In this document: positions 1 to 8,373 of the stretch, in pieces | Layout: the number at the start of each line of letters is the position of its first letter | Numbering within the stretch: the stretch's first letter is position 1 | From: a virus | Strand: one strand, 5' to 3' | Length of the DNA stretch: 52,510 bases | IMG/VR virus record: IMGVR_UViG_3300009001_002737 | Span: 1-52,510 of that record | The notes under the pieces: model-generated | Databases searched by the model: none | What the model saw: only the letters and a program-made list of their open reading frames with translations | What the model was told of the DNA's origin: nothing | Program-made: the position numbers and the translations under genes

Positions 1-164
1 ACAAAAACATTATAATCTTTCACATGATCTACAATAGCATCTAAGTCAGTCATATCCCAACCATTGTATCTGCCAATAAATTCTACAAAGTTATGATTAT
101 ATGCTTGGTATATTCCTTTGCATAACCCTTCGTAATTTGGATTTCCTGTTACAAGTATTCTCAT
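1..164 (-). CDS. SDR / NAD-dependent epimerase-dehydratase-like protein, N-terminal part (runs off window)
   Basis: Only the first 54 codons are in the window. The protein begins MRILVTGNP, the start of a Rossmann-fold nucleotide-binding strand typical of short-chain dehydrogenase/reductase or nucleotide-sugar epimerase proteins. The glycine-rich turn is TGNPNYEGL, so the usual TGxxGxxG is only partly matched. The ATG (164-162) overlaps the TGA of the upstream radical SAM gene in an ATGA junction, so the two are translationally coupled. A second SDR lies about 2 kb upstream in the same operon. A role in nucleotide-sugar processing is inferred from context; the catalytic Tyr-Lys region lies outside the window, so the subfamily cannot be fixed. 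Confidence 0.6.
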   Translation of the reverse strand, partial: MRILVTGNPNYEGLCKGIYQAYNHNFVEFIGRYNGWDMTDLDAIVDHVKDYNVF

Positions 165-1060
165 TTTTCTTTCCTAATGTATATATCACTTAAACAACTA
201 CATACAGTTTTGCCACAGACTAATTCTTCTTTTGGAAGTTTGTATCTTTCAAGATTACCTAATGCACCTCCATATTGACAATCTGCTCTATACAGATTGC
301 CCCACATATCAATATTTACACCGTCAAGACCTGCCCAACATTTCCAACCTGAAAACTTGTTTTTACCTTGCAATATAATTTCATGTCCTTCATAATCTAC
401 ATTATCTAAAATCATATCTCCTCTGTGTAGATTATCAAAATTTAAATTACGTTGATATTTCCAATTAGCAATGATATCTTTTTGTTTTTGTGTATAAGTC
501 GATACAGTATTAGTTACAAAATCTGTGCTTGTTTTATCTACAACAATCTTAGGTATAACAGTTAAGTTCATACTACCGTTGTATAATTGCCTTGCTACTG
601 TACACATATCGTCAAATTTGTCTGGTACGAGCATAAGGTTTATTGCTACAGGACAATCAACTTCATTTGCAATTTTAATAAAATGTTCTACATCTGCATA
701 TTGAGGGTGATATGAAATCATAAACCCGTCTGTGTAGTTACTAATTTCTTTGTAGTATTTTACACGTTGACTTCCGTTTGTAACAAAACTAAAATAGTGT
801 CCTTGTTTTTTTACAAGTTTAGCAAGATCTAAAAAATGTTTCCAGTACGTGGGCTCTCCCCCACTCAATCTATAACAGATAGTTTTGTCTACTTTAAAGT
901 TTTCAACAAAACGCTTTACTGTTTCCCAACGGGGTTGACCTGTACTTCCGTTATGTAATATATCTGGACAATATTCACAACGATAGTTACACTTGTTAGA
1001 AAGTGTCCAACTAACAAGGAACCAATCTTGCATATTTTTATTTTTGTATTCTAACTTCAT
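161..1060 (-). CDS. Radical SAM protein with C-terminal cysteine-rich (SPASM/twitch-like) region
   Basis: This 299-residue protein has the radical SAM CxxxCxxC motif at C24, C28 and C31, which binds a 4Fe-4S cluster and generates the 5'-deoxyadenosyl radical. SGGEP at residues 66-70 is the usual SAM-binding segment. The last 70 residues hold further cysteines (GWKC, ADC, and VCGKTVCSC near the end), consistent with an auxiliary cluster domain. The substrate is unknown. It resembles the 7414-8373 gene product in layout, including a shared GWKC motif, so the two look like paralogs. Four-base ATGA-type overlaps on both sides place it in a tightly coupled operon with an oxygenase and an SDR, suggesting modification of a small metabolite or sugar rather than a stand-alone function. 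Confidence 0.85.
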   Translation of the reverse strand: MKLEYKNKNMQDWFLVSWTLSNKCNYRCEYCPDILHNGSTGQPRWETVKRFVENFKVDKTICYRLSGGEPTYWKHFLDLAKLVKKQGHYFSFVTNGSQRVKYYKEISNYTDGFMISYHPQYADVEHFIKIANEVDCPVAINLMLVPDKFDDMCTVARQLYNGSMNLTVIPKIVVDKTSTDFVTNTVSTYTQKQKDIIANWKYQRNLNFDNLHRGDMILDNVDYEGHEIILQGKNKFSGWKCWAGLDGVNIDMWGNLYRADCQYGGALGNLERYKLPKEELVCGKTVCSCLSDIYIRKEK

Positions 1061-1596
1061 AAGTATGCTTCAATCATATTCTTACTAAACACAGGGATGT
1101 CGTTTGGATCTCTTGCGATGTCCATTAGTAATACCACTCTTGTATCGTTGCCTCTATTATATGCTGTATGCTCAATAGTATCATCAAATAAAAATCCTTG
1201 TCCTCTTTTCCATTCGTATTTTTTATCACCTACAATTAATGCACTGTCCTTTGCTTCGTAAATACAAATATGTGCTTTATAAATTTTTTCTGCAAAACCT
1301 CTGTGTCCTTTGTGCGGAGTAATTTCTACTCCAGGTTTAAGTATAGAAAATATAGCACTTACAACCATATCATCACTTAGTAAATCATTTATAGGTGTAT
1401 CAAATGCTAAAGGTCTTTCAATATAGCCTTCGTCACCTACATAAGTAGCCTTTAAAGGAATTTGTAACCAATCGCCGTTATATATTTTTCCATCAGGATA
1501 GTGTTTGCTATTATCCATAAGTTGATTATATGTTTTTTCAACGTCATCAAAACGTTCAACAAAATTATCTATTATTTTAGTCGGCCAAATGCCCAT
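1057..1596 (-). CDS. Aspartyl/asparaginyl beta-hydroxylase-family 2OG-Fe(II) oxygenase
   Basis: The product (179 residues from the ATG at 1596) matches the aspartyl/asparaginyl beta-hydroxylase family. The first metal ligand is H95 in PHKG, where Gly takes the place of the usual Asp, as in true AspH enzymes. The distal half has DDTIEH (H143) followed by RVVLLMDI (R153, the expected 2-oxoglutarate-binding arginine). I chose ATG 1596 over the longer TTG start at 1617 because a clear AGGA Shine-Dalgarno lies six bases upstream of it. The gene overlaps the QueC-like gene upstream by 25 bases and the radical SAM gene downstream by 4. The phage substrate is unknown; hydroxylation of a small molecule or of a protein is possible. 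Confidence 0.82.
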   Translation of the reverse strand: MGIWPTKIIDNFVERFDDVEKTYNQLMDNSKHYPDGKIYNGDWLQIPLKATYVGDEGYIERPLAFDTPINDLLSDDMVVSAIFSILKPGVEITPHKGHRGFAEKIYKAHICIYEAKDSALIVGDKKYEWKRGQGFLFDDTIEHTAYNRGNDTRVVLLMDIARDPNDIPVFSKNMIEAYL

Positions 1597-2285
1597 TGTC
1601 TTTCCTCGCACCACCAACAGTTACCACAATGATCCATTCCTGGATCAGGTGCTTCATAGTCTGATGGATAATATTCGCAACTAAAAGTTAAAGGAAATAG
1701 TTTATCTAACAACTTTAGTTTTTTATATATGTTTGCTATTGTTTGTTTATTATGAATTCTCCAAGGTGTGTATAACCAAGGATAACCTTGTTCTGTTGCA
1801 TTAATTAATTCATAATCTGCATTGGGGTTATCTCTGGATTTATCTCTCGGCGAATAAGTGTTATTCATTTTATCTAAAATATCCTTAGGAGGATTTGCTG
1901 TTACACCTATTTGTGCAACATTAATATCAACACCAACTTGTTTAATCATATCCCCTAAAACTGTTGCTCCGTCTGGCTTATTGCCTTCCATGTGTACAAT
2001 ATGATGTATTACATTATGTTTGTTTGTTAACTTTACACACTTGTTTAATACAGCAGTTACCGCAGTAATATTTTTTAATTCTAACGGATTATTAGCAAGA
2101 GTAAAAACGTGTATTGGATCGTCACTGTGTAACAATGTTAGATATAACATTAAAGAACTGTCGGCGCCGCCACTACACATTAACCCAAGAGGTCCTGGAT
2201 AAATGTTAAACCATACATCATTAAACGCTGTTGCAACACCAAACTCTGGTGGTTCTAATACTTGAATACGTTTTATCGGTTCCAT
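1572..2285 (-). CDS. PP-loop ATPase, QueC (7-cyano-7-deazaguanine synthase)-like
   Basis: The 237-residue protein carries the PP-loop pyrophosphatase motif SGGADSS at residues 38-44, used to adenylate a substrate. The C-terminus has four cysteines (about C203, then C220, C223, C226 in CGNCWWC) followed by an R..AF pattern. This arrangement matches the zinc site and tail of QueC, which converts carboxy-deazaguanine to preQ0. No QueD, QueE, QueF or DNA transglycosylase is visible nearby, and the neighbours are sugar- and radical-type enzymes. A different amidation or thiolation reaction on a sugar-like substrate is therefore equally possible. A strong GGGGGAG Shine-Dalgarno precedes the ATG. 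It overlaps the SDR gene upstream by 13 bases. Confidence 0.72.
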   Translation of the reverse strand: MEPIKRIQVLEPPEFGVATAFNDVWFNIYPGPLGLMCSGGADSSLMLYLTLLHSDDPIHVFTLANNPLELKNITAVTAVLNKCVKLTNKHNVIHHIVHMEGNKPDGATVLGDMIKQVGVDINVAQIGVTANPPKDILDKMNNTYSPRDKSRDNPNADYELINATEQGYPWLYTPWRIHNKQTIANIYKKLKLLDKLFPLTFSCEYYPSDYEAPDPGMDHCGNCWWCEERQWAFGRLK

Positions 2286-2803
2286 ACGTAATCTCCCCCT
2301 ACAGTGACATTAGAAATATTTTTGTTTTTTAAGCAATCTAAAATAACATCGGCAACTTTATCAACAGAAATTTTTTCTACATCTACATCTTTAACTAATG
2401 GAGTATCCATCCAGCCTATCTTAACATTTACTATTCTACAAGTTTTCTTTACGTGTTGTAGTCTTGTACAAGCATCATCTAAGGCTTTTTTATGAATAGG
2501 ATAAAAGTCAATTTTTTTTATATAATCTATCTTTGAAATATCCGATGCACAACTTCCTATATTAATAATTGTTTTATTTGTAAATTGCCATTCTTTAAAA
2601 AACTCTTCTAATAGATTAACTTGATGAAACCCGCAGTACGCATTATTAATAAACACATCACAATTTAATGCTGTACTAATCCACGGGTCTGGATTAGCAA
2701 TATCGTGATTACTACCTAAATCGAAACCAATACTGTTAGGTATTCTATTATATAACTCTTTACCAAGACCTGATAAATGCCCTGTGATTGCTATTCTTTC
2801 CAT
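2273..2803 (-). CDS. Short-chain dehydrogenase/reductase (SDR)
   Basis: A 176-residue Rossmann-fold enzyme. The N-terminus ITGHLSGLGK is a variant of the SDR cofactor motif TGxxxGxG. An NNAY segment follows in the position of the NNAG motif, a serine-rich strand (IGSCAS) corresponds to the catalytic Ser, and YPIHK supplies the YxxxK catalytic pair. It is shorter than the typical 250 residues, mainly after the catalytic Lys, so it is a compact family member. It probably oxidises or reduces a carbonyl or alcohol with NAD(P). It overlaps the class III aminotransferase upstream and the QueC-like gene downstream by 13 bases each. Ketone formation followed by PLP-dependent amination would be a natural pairing with its upstream neighbour, but that is inference. 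Confidence 0.8.
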   Translation of the reverse strand: MERIAITGHLSGLGKELYNRIPNSIGFDLGSNHDIANPDPWISTALNCDVFINNAYCGFHQVNLLEEFFKEWQFTNKTIINIGSCASDISKIDYIKKIDFYPIHKKALDDACTRLQHVKKTCRIVNVKIGWMDTPLVKDVDVEKISVDKVADVILDCLKNKNISNVTVGGDYVWNR

Positions 2804-3906
2804 CGGTCGTCCAACTGTTTTAATGTTTCAGGCAATGCTTCAAAATATTCTTCGTCTGCGTTTAAAGGTAAAACAAATCTAAATTTAAATGTGTTCTTGC
2901 TAAGTAAAAATACTAAACCATAATTGCCTACTATTTCAAAACCTGCATCTGTAAAATAATCTTTTGCTGTTGATACTATAGTAAAAACATTATCCATATA
3001 CTTGTTTTCTTTAAGTATTTTAATATATTCAAGCATACTTAATACACCTGATAAACAAAAACTATATGTGTGACCATGCAACCAAAAATTGTCGTGCAAC
3101 TGTTTATGTATCTTTTCGTTGTATAATGCTACACTTAAAGGAAAAAATCCTCCTGTAATAGATTTACCCATTACAAAGATATCTGGGTTGACTGGCAAAT
3201 TACTAAATCCAAAAAAGTTTCCTGTTTTGCCTCCACCCATAAAAATATCATCTACTATAACAATTACATCGTGTTTTTCTTGTATTTGATTTATCTTTTC
3301 CCAAACATCATATCCGTACGGCTGTATAGTTTGATAGTGTGGACAAGTTTCGACTAAGATACAAGCAACGTCACTCCAGTCTATTTCCTGTTTCATATCA
3401 GGTGAAATTTTAATTACATCTTGATAAGGATTCATATTATGAAAGCCTTTTTCTAAACCCACGCTTCCGCAAGACAGAGAAAGTAAAGTAGCACCATGAT
3501 AAGCATCATCAAATCCAACTATTTTTTTACGCTTGTTACCTTTTCTCTCATGATAGGCAAATGCAAGTTTAATTGCAACTTCTATACTGTCACTACCTGA
3601 CAATGCAAATACAGATCTGTAGCCGTTGCTCATCTCAAACAACTTATCTGTAAGTTCTACATGAGGACTGTTAATTGTTGGTTCAAAACTTTTAAATAAA
3701 TTATCACCTGTCTCTGGTTTAAATTTTTTTAATCTTTTACAAACTTTATCAACAATCCCGTGATCATCATATCCCAATGGATATGCTGTGTAATGAAGCA
3801 TATGATCTACAACTCTAACACCGTTACGATAAATCCCAAACTTCCAATGCTTGGTATCTACTTCAATATGCTGTTGCTGACCTGGTATTAATCCTTTATA
3901 ATCCAT
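2791..3906 (-). CDS. Class III PLP-dependent aminotransferase (glutamate-1-semialdehyde aminomutase-like)
   Basis: The 371-residue product matches fold-type I class III aminotransferases. SGSDS at 103-107 forms the phosphate-binding loop, AYHG at 135-138 is the ring-stacking aromatic region, VDD at 218-220 holds the pyridine-nitrogen Asp, and K248 in VMGKSITGG is the Schiff-base lysine. All key residues are present, so activity is expected. The usual Asp-Glu after the beta strand is Asp-Asp here. It is somewhat shorter than the usual 420-450 residues. The start codon overlaps the stop of the upstream radical SAM gene (TAATG). The family acts on omega-amino compounds or semialdehydes; an amino-sugar or small amine precursor is plausible given the cluster. 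The exact substrate cannot be read from sequence. Confidence 0.85.
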   Translation of the reverse strand: MDYKGLIPGQQQHIEVDTKHWKFGIYRNGVRVVDHMLHYTAYPLGYDDHGIVDKVCKRLKKFKPETGDNLFKSFEPTINSPHVELTDKLFEMSNGYRSVFALSGSDSIEVAIKLAFAYHERKGNKRKKIVGFDDAYHGATLLSLSCGSVGLEKGFHNMNPYQDVIKISPDMKQEIDWSDVACILVETCPHYQTIQPYGYDVWEKINQIQEKHDVIVIVDDIFMGGGKTGNFFGFSNLPVNPDIFVMGKSITGGFFPLSVALYNEKIHKQLHDNFWLHGHTYSFCLSGVLSMLEYIKILKENKYMDNVFTIVSTAKDYFTDAGFEIVGNYGLVFLLSKNTFKFRFVLPLNADEEYFEALPETLKQLDDRWKE

Positions 3907-5207
3907 TAGATATATTCTCCTAATTCAGGAAAGGTTTTTCTAAAATCGGTTCCTCTTGACTTGTCAAGAGTTTCTAAGTAGTTTACTGTTTGCGGTAACT
4001 TGTCCGACCAATCTTCTGCCATCATGTACTCAATTAGTCCCATCCATCTTGTTTTGCCCATTGGACTTCTATTCCAATTTGTGTTAAATTTCTGTCTGTC
4101 AACAAATACTTCTATTTGTTTTTTTGTAAATTCTTTTAGTTCTGCAGGCATAACTCTAACATTTAAGTAACTTGGGAAATACACAAGATGTGTACTTATT
4201 AAGCCGCCGCCGAATGGCATACTATTTACTTTGCTAAACTGTTGACTTGCTTTCCATTCTGCTAATTCACCAAGGTATGGTGCATTTAATAATTGTACTG
4301 CTGAGGCAATATTAATTCTTACGTTAGCATTACTGTCGTCTAATATTTTTAAATTCTTTGCTATTTCGTTCCATTGACTTGGATATCTAATATAATCATT
4401 CTTTTCACTGTATGCATCTATACTAAAATTAAACGTTACTTCCTTGAAGTGTGACCATAACACAAACAGTTTATCTTCTAATACAGTTCCATTTGAATTA
4501 TATCTTATACAGCAATCTTTTGCGTAACCTTCATCGACCATAAACTGCAAAATATTATAGTGTTCAGGAATCATTAATGGTTCGCCTCCAGCAAAATATA
4601 ATTCCTTTATATTTTTTACTTGATCTTTCATACTATCTAAAAATGTGCCTTTTTTATACCAAGTATAATCAAAGTTTTCATTCCAACTTTGATCACGTTT
4701 TAGATTTTCATTTGTGTATTTAGGATACAATAATTTCCATTCTTTAATCCAACTTGAACTATCATGCGGTGAACACATTGTACATTTTAAATTACACACA
4801 TTCCCCAACCGAAGATCAAAGTAAGGAATATCAACTGGCAGATTTCCTTGCTCGTCAGTCTTTGCAACAATATTATCTATATCTAATCGTTGGTTCCACA
4901 CTTCTGTTTCCCACTGACGTTTGCTAACAATACCTTTTGATTCCTCATAAAAGCATTTACGACAACTTTCAGGTATCTCGTCATTTAACATTTGCAGTCT
5001 TGTTCTACGCATATGTTCACTATTCCATACTTCTTCAATAGTATGATTACGTAAGTTCATAGCAACACCGTCTTGCTTTACAAGACCTGCTGTTTTGTCA
5101 TCTTCGACACCTGCACCAGAAGCATTTGCTGTACAGCAAACACGGACATCGCCATTTGGCCTTGTTGCTAAATGTATCCAAGGCAAAGGACAAAACGTTT
5201 TACTCAT
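3906..5207 (-). CDS. Radical SAM protein with N-terminal twitch domain
   Basis: A 433-residue protein. Its first 90 residues have a SPASM/twitch-like cysteine set (C6, CC at 24-25, C82 and C85) beginning FCPLPWIHL, as in N-terminal-twitch radical SAM proteins. The radical SAM core follows, with C138, C142 and C145 in CNLKCTMC and an AGGEPL SAM-binding motif. The domain order, auxiliary cluster first, is unusual among radical SAM enzymes. A second copy with identical core cysteine numbering is encoded at 15697-17067. The substrate is unknown. Starting at ATG 5207 with an AAGGA Shine-Dalgarno, it overlaps the next upstream radical SAM gene by 8 bases, so two radical SAM enzymes are made in series. 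Confidence 0.85.
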   Translation of the reverse strand: MSKTFCPLPWIHLATRPNGDVRVCCTANASGAGVEDDKTAGLVKQDGVAMNLRNHTIEEVWNSEHMRRTRLQMLNDEIPESCRKCFYEESKGIVSKRQWETEVWNQRLDIDNIVAKTDEQGNLPVDIPYFDLRLGNVCNLKCTMCSPHDSSSWIKEWKLLYPKYTNENLKRDQSWNENFDYTWYKKGTFLDSMKDQVKNIKELYFAGGEPLMIPEHYNILQFMVDEGYAKDCCIRYNSNGTVLEDKLFVLWSHFKEVTFNFSIDAYSEKNDYIRYPSQWNEIAKNLKILDDSNANVRINIASAVQLLNAPYLGELAEWKASQQFSKVNSMPFGGGLISTHLVYFPSYLNVRVMPAELKEFTKKQIEVFVDRQKFNTNWNRSPMGKTRWMGLIEYMMAEDWSDKLPQTVNYLETLDKSRGTDFRKTFPELGEYI

Positions 5208-6198
5208 GCTCTATCCTTTCAAACTGTTTGTTTAGTTTGTCAAAACTTCCACACTGTTTGCCACATTCGAGCATACCACAAGTTGTCCATGTCTTTTCAA
5301 TATTACGGAAAAAGTTTGAATCAAATATTTCTTGCATAGTATTCTTATGCAAATTAGGATATTTTTTAATTTTAACCATGTAATCTAATCTACTGTAACT
5401 ATGCTGTGGTAACCATTCTAAGTCTAACCAACAGCAAGGACTAACATTACCATTTGCACTAATATACATTTGATTATCATTTTTTGCTTTACAACTAATT
5501 GTTGGCAGTTTTTCTTTTTGTGCTTCTTTGGCTGGCTTAATCATATCGCGACTTTTCTTAGATGGAAACAATGTATGTGTAATATTATAATCATCATCTA
5601 ACACATCAAATCTACCATCTTTAAATCTTGTTGTATGCTTAATACTAAAGCCTTTGAAACCTAATTCTTTACTCATTTGTTCACAAGTTTCTACTTGATC
5701 TTCGTTGTGTTCAAACACTAACATATCCCAACGTGCATCTCCGCCTGCATGAATAAAATGTGTAGCATTGTTTATAATTTTATTCCAGTCGGTATTTACT
5801 CTGTATAATGCATGAGTATCTTTTAACCCGTCAATACCAAATACAACTTTTACTTTTTGCTGAGCAAGTTCTTGCCACCATTCTTTTGACCTTCCACTTC
5901 CGTTAGTATGCATTTGTAAAGTCATTCCTTGATTAGTTTCACGCAAGTATTTGAAAATTTCAAGTGTGTCTTTTGCTACAATAGGATCTCCTAAGTTTCC
6001 GCACATATTAAGAAAATGTAATTGACGAATAAAGTCTCTTGGAAACCAATTTACAAAAGTTCCTAAGTCTATTTCTTCTAAATCAATACTGTCTAACAAC
6101 GGTCCTCCGTGGATTCGTCTTGGACACATCGGACAACGTGCTTGGCACTTAGATGTAACTTCTAAATGTATTGATTTAATATCTGTGTAATCGTACAT
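5200..6198 (-). CDS. Radical SAM/SPASM-domain protein
   Basis: The 332-residue product has the CxxxCxxC motif at C18, C22 and C25 (CQARCPMC), close to the N-terminus, with a MCGNLGDP segment in place of the common GGEP motif. The C-terminal third is SPASM-like: an ISC..., a VSPCCWLDL segment after a GNV strand, and a terminal CGMLECGKQCG cluster. This architecture resembles SPASM proteins that modify peptides or sugars. No small precursor-peptide gene is squeezed between the overlapping genes here, so peptide modification has no local support. It is coupled by TAATG to the upstream oxygenase gene and overlaps the downstream radical SAM gene by 8 bases. Confidence 0.85.
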   Translation of the reverse strand: MYDYTDIKSIHLEVTSKCQARCPMCPRRIHGGPLLDSIDLEEIDLGTFVNWFPRDFIRQLHFLNMCGNLGDPIVAKDTLEIFKYLRETNQGMTLQMHTNGSGRSKEWWQELAQQKVKVVFGIDGLKDTHALYRVNTDWNKIINNATHFIHAGGDARWDMLVFEHNEDQVETCEQMSKELGFKGFSIKHTTRFKDGRFDVLDDDYNITHTLFPSKKSRDMIKPAKEAQKEKLPTISCKAKNDNQMYISANGNVSPCCWLDLEWLPQHSYSRLDYMVKIKKYPNLHKNTMQEIFDSNFFRNIEKTWTTCGMLECGKQCGSFDKLNKQFERIEHE

Positions 6199-6818
6199 TA
6201 TTTTTGATTTAACCTTTCTAAGGTATGCTTGATAGTTTCAGTATTGAGTTCTACATTAACCACCATCCAGTAACTGTCTGTAAAACTACTATTAAACAAA
6301 TAATGCATACGCTGTGTATCTAAGAAATACATTCTGCCAGGTTCCCAATGTAGTGTTTTATCTTCATAGACAAAATTGAAGGACGGAGGATTTACATTAC
6401 GCAAAGGCATTATTAATCTAAAATTATCAGGTGTACCTGTATAATAATTCCAATCTCTATGTGGTGGAAAGAATCCACCAGGACCGAATTTTAAGAAATG
6501 TGTTCTATAATAATAACCATCCCAAGGTTTTAATATATCATGTATTTGTTTATTTAATACCGGTGTTGGTGTTTTAAAATCTTCTTCTTTATAGTTTGTA
6601 TTATTCTCTTTATTATATTCATATAAACTATCTAAGTCGGGAATACCACTTAACCCTCCATCAAGGCTTGTAATACTCAGTCCCCACCTGTTTACATCTT
6701 TGCGAGGATTATATTTTACCCATTCAAAGTCATTTGCCCATGCAACTAATTTTTCTGCATCGGTTGTTACATCTAACTCTATAAAGTTTCCGTATTGTGT
6801 TATTGTTCCGTAGTTCAT
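6198..6818 (-). CDS. Putative 2OG-Fe(II) dioxygenase
   Basis: A 206-residue protein with a double-stranded beta-helix pattern. The facial triad is H120 and D122 in PPHRDW, with the distal His at H172 (QRMHYLF), after a GRMYFLDT strand typical of the last third of these folds. RLIMPL at about 134-139 is a core strand. The N-terminal 90 residues are not recognised. It differs from the AspH-like enzyme at 1057-1596 because it keeps the Asp ligand. Its ATG overlaps the TGA-side end of the methyltransferase gene's neighbour region in an ATGA junction, and its stop overlaps the next radical SAM start, so expression is coupled. The substrate is unknown; hydroxylation within a glycan or metabolite pathway is inferred from neighbours. 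Confidence 0.75.
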   Translation of the reverse strand: MNYGTITQYGNFIELDVTTDAEKLVAWANDFEWVKYNPRKDVNRWGLSITSLDGGLSGIPDLDSLYEYNKENNTNYKEEDFKTPTPVLNKQIHDILKPWDGYYYRTHFLKFGPGGFFPPHRDWNYYTGTPDNFRLIMPLRNVNPPSFNFVYEDKTLHWEPGRMYFLDTQRMHYLFNSSFTDSYWMVVNVELNTETIKHTLERLNQK

Positions 6819-7417
6819 TTTATCCCACTAATCATGTACCTTGTATACTTAGGTAATACAATTTCCTCTACACTATAATTTTTAGCACTGACAGACTCAG
6901 CAAGTTCTCCTGTACTGTTTACACAGTTAATGTGTTCTTCAAGTTCGAAATAATTGTTGCTTTGCATAACATACATAGTACCTTGAGGTATGTTATCAAA
7001 CCATTGTTGTAATTTGACTTTATCTACGTGTTCGCAACTTGTATTAATCACAATATCTGCATTATACTTATCTGTACACATATCTGCTGTTCGAGCAGTA
7101 AATAATCCCTGCATTTCTTGATTCTTATTAATAGTTCTTGCAGTTTCCTCAACTGTTGGGTCTATATCAACACTTGTAATATGTTCTATGTCTAAAAATT
7201 TACTGTTAAATAGCATTGAAGCAAGTACTCCATTCCAGCCGCCGTGAATAACAATTTTAGGTTTAGCATTTAAGTCATAATGATCTTCTAAATGTTTTAC
7301 TAACATTTCTTTACTTTTTAATTGTCCGCCCCAAAAACTTTCAAGAATACGATCTCTATCTTTGCTGTTGCGAATAGCGTCCATCCAAAACTTAATATCT
7401 TTAATATCTATTTTCAT
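6815..7417 (-). CDS. Class I SAM-dependent methyltransferase-like protein
   Basis: The 200-residue product looks like a Rossmann-type methyltransferase. A beta1 strand with a GGWNGVLAS loop near residues 58-66 corresponds to the SAM-binding motif I, an acidic strand end (SVDID) follows about 20 residues later for ribose binding, and a VINTSCEHV segment marks motif IV. Aromatic residues after it (SNNYF) may line the substrate pocket. No DNA-methylase motif (DPPY or PCQ) is present, so nucleic-acid methylation is unlikely. It is joined to flanking genes by ATGA overlaps, between a radical SAM gene and an oxygenase gene. O- or N-methylation of a sugar or small metabolite is the likely role, but the target is inferred only. 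Confidence 0.7.
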   Translation of the reverse strand: MKIDIKDIKFWMDAIRNSKDRDRILESFWGGQLKSKEMLVKHLEDHYDLNAKPKIVIHGGWNGVLASMLFNSKFLDIEHITSVDIDPTVEETARTINKNQEMQGLFTARTADMCTDKYNADIVINTSCEHVDKVKLQQWFDNIPQGTMYVMQSNNYFELEEHINCVNSTGELAESVSAKNYSVEEIVLPKYTRYMISGIK

Positions 7418-8373
7418 ATTTTTGCCTTTGGTATCTTGCTATCAGCACTACTTACACATGTCGGTGTAATACAAACCATAGGTTTGTCAAATAATTTAAA
7501 TCCATCAGTAATAGTTCCTAATGGTTGATCGTGACAACTATAACTGCGTTTTACTTCATTGCCTCTGATAATACAACTTTGATAACCACTGTTACATTTC
7601 CAACCTTTGAATTTGTTAAATCCATATGCATTTAATCTTTCTGCTTGATCGATTTCGTATTCTATTCCTTTATCGTCTTGTAGACGCACTTGCTTGTATT
7701 CTTGTTCGCTATCGTTTTGTAAGATTTGTCTTTGTTCTTCCGTGTAACCATCGACCACAAATGACGCAGTAGGATCTGATTGCGGCTTAAGAGTAACGTG
7801 CAACCCTCTTTGAATGAATCGTTGACTTCTTTCATAATACTCCTCCCATAGACTTGGAACCATTACTTGATTGATAGTAATAAACACTCCGTTGTCCTGT
7901 AAATATAATAACTTGTCACCAAACTCTTTTTCATTAGCAAATTCTGCATGAAAACTTGCAGTAATACTTCTTCTATCCATTACATCGGTAATATCTAACC
8001 AACGCTTCCACCAAGACTTTGACGGACTGCAATTACTTGTCATGTGTATACTTAAATAATTACTTTTATAATCTTCGTAGTGTTCTATTAATTTTAACAA
8101 GTCTTTGTATGCTGTAGGTTCGCCACCGCTGAAACTAAAATGAAATTTGTCATATCCGTTGGCTATTGCTTGACGTTTTATTTCATCAACTGTGTTTTTG
8201 TATGTTTGTAAATCATAATAGTCAGGCTTGTCTGTATTAGCATATGGCCAACAATAAGAACATTTGTAATTACAAAAACGTCCAATAATCCAACTTACCG
8301 AAAACAAATTGTTGTCCAGCATTGTCTTTTGGCCTAACTTAACAATATTATCAAATGGAATCTTTATAGTCAT
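7414..8373 (-). CDS. Radical SAM protein, paralog of the 161-1060 product
   Basis: From the ATG at 8373 the protein has 319 residues. It carries CxxxCxxC at C34, C38 and C41 (CNYKCSYC) and an SGGEPT motif. The C-terminal region repeats the layout of the 161-1060 protein, with a KFKGWKC motif followed by more cysteines near the end (SYSC, VCITPTC). I prefer ATG 8373 to the TTG at 8376 because AAGGAA sits seven bases upstream of the ATG. It overlaps the upstream glycosyltransferase-like gene by 23 bases. The same pairing, a glycosyltransferase-like gene just ahead of a radical SAM gene, recurs at 15697-17951. Confidence 0.85.
   Translation of the reverse strand: MTIKIPFDNIVKLGQKTMLDNNLFSVSWIIGRFCNYKCSYCWPYANTDKPDYYDLQTYKNTVDEIKRQAIANGYDKFHFSFSGGEPTAYKDLLKLIEHYEDYKSNYLSIHMTSNCSPSKSWWKRWLDITDVMDRRSITASFHAEFANEKEFGDKLLYLQDNGVFITINQVMVPSLWEEYYERSQRFIQRGLHVTLKPQSDPTASFVVDGYTEEQRQILQNDSEQEYKQVRLQDDKGIEYEIDQAERLNAYGFNKFKGWKCNSGYQSCIIRGNEVKRSYSCHDQPLGTITDGFKLFDKPMVCITPTCVSSADSKIPKAKI

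Noticed and set aside
1594-1617. Longer TTG start for the AspH-like gene
   Set aside because: The ATG at 1596 has a well-placed AGGA Shine-Dalgarno; the extension adds only MVVRGKT and no domain.
1572-2285. Complete queuosine/preQ0 DNA-modification pathway
   Set aside because: Only the QueC-like step is in the window; the radical SAM proteins here are too long and carry SPASM-like domains unlike QueE.
161-8373. A RiPP (modified peptide) system using the radical SAM/SPASM proteins
   Set aside because: No short precursor-peptide gene, leader peptide, peptidase or transporter fits; genes overlap so tightly that no room is left. The nearby enzymes point to sugar chemistry.
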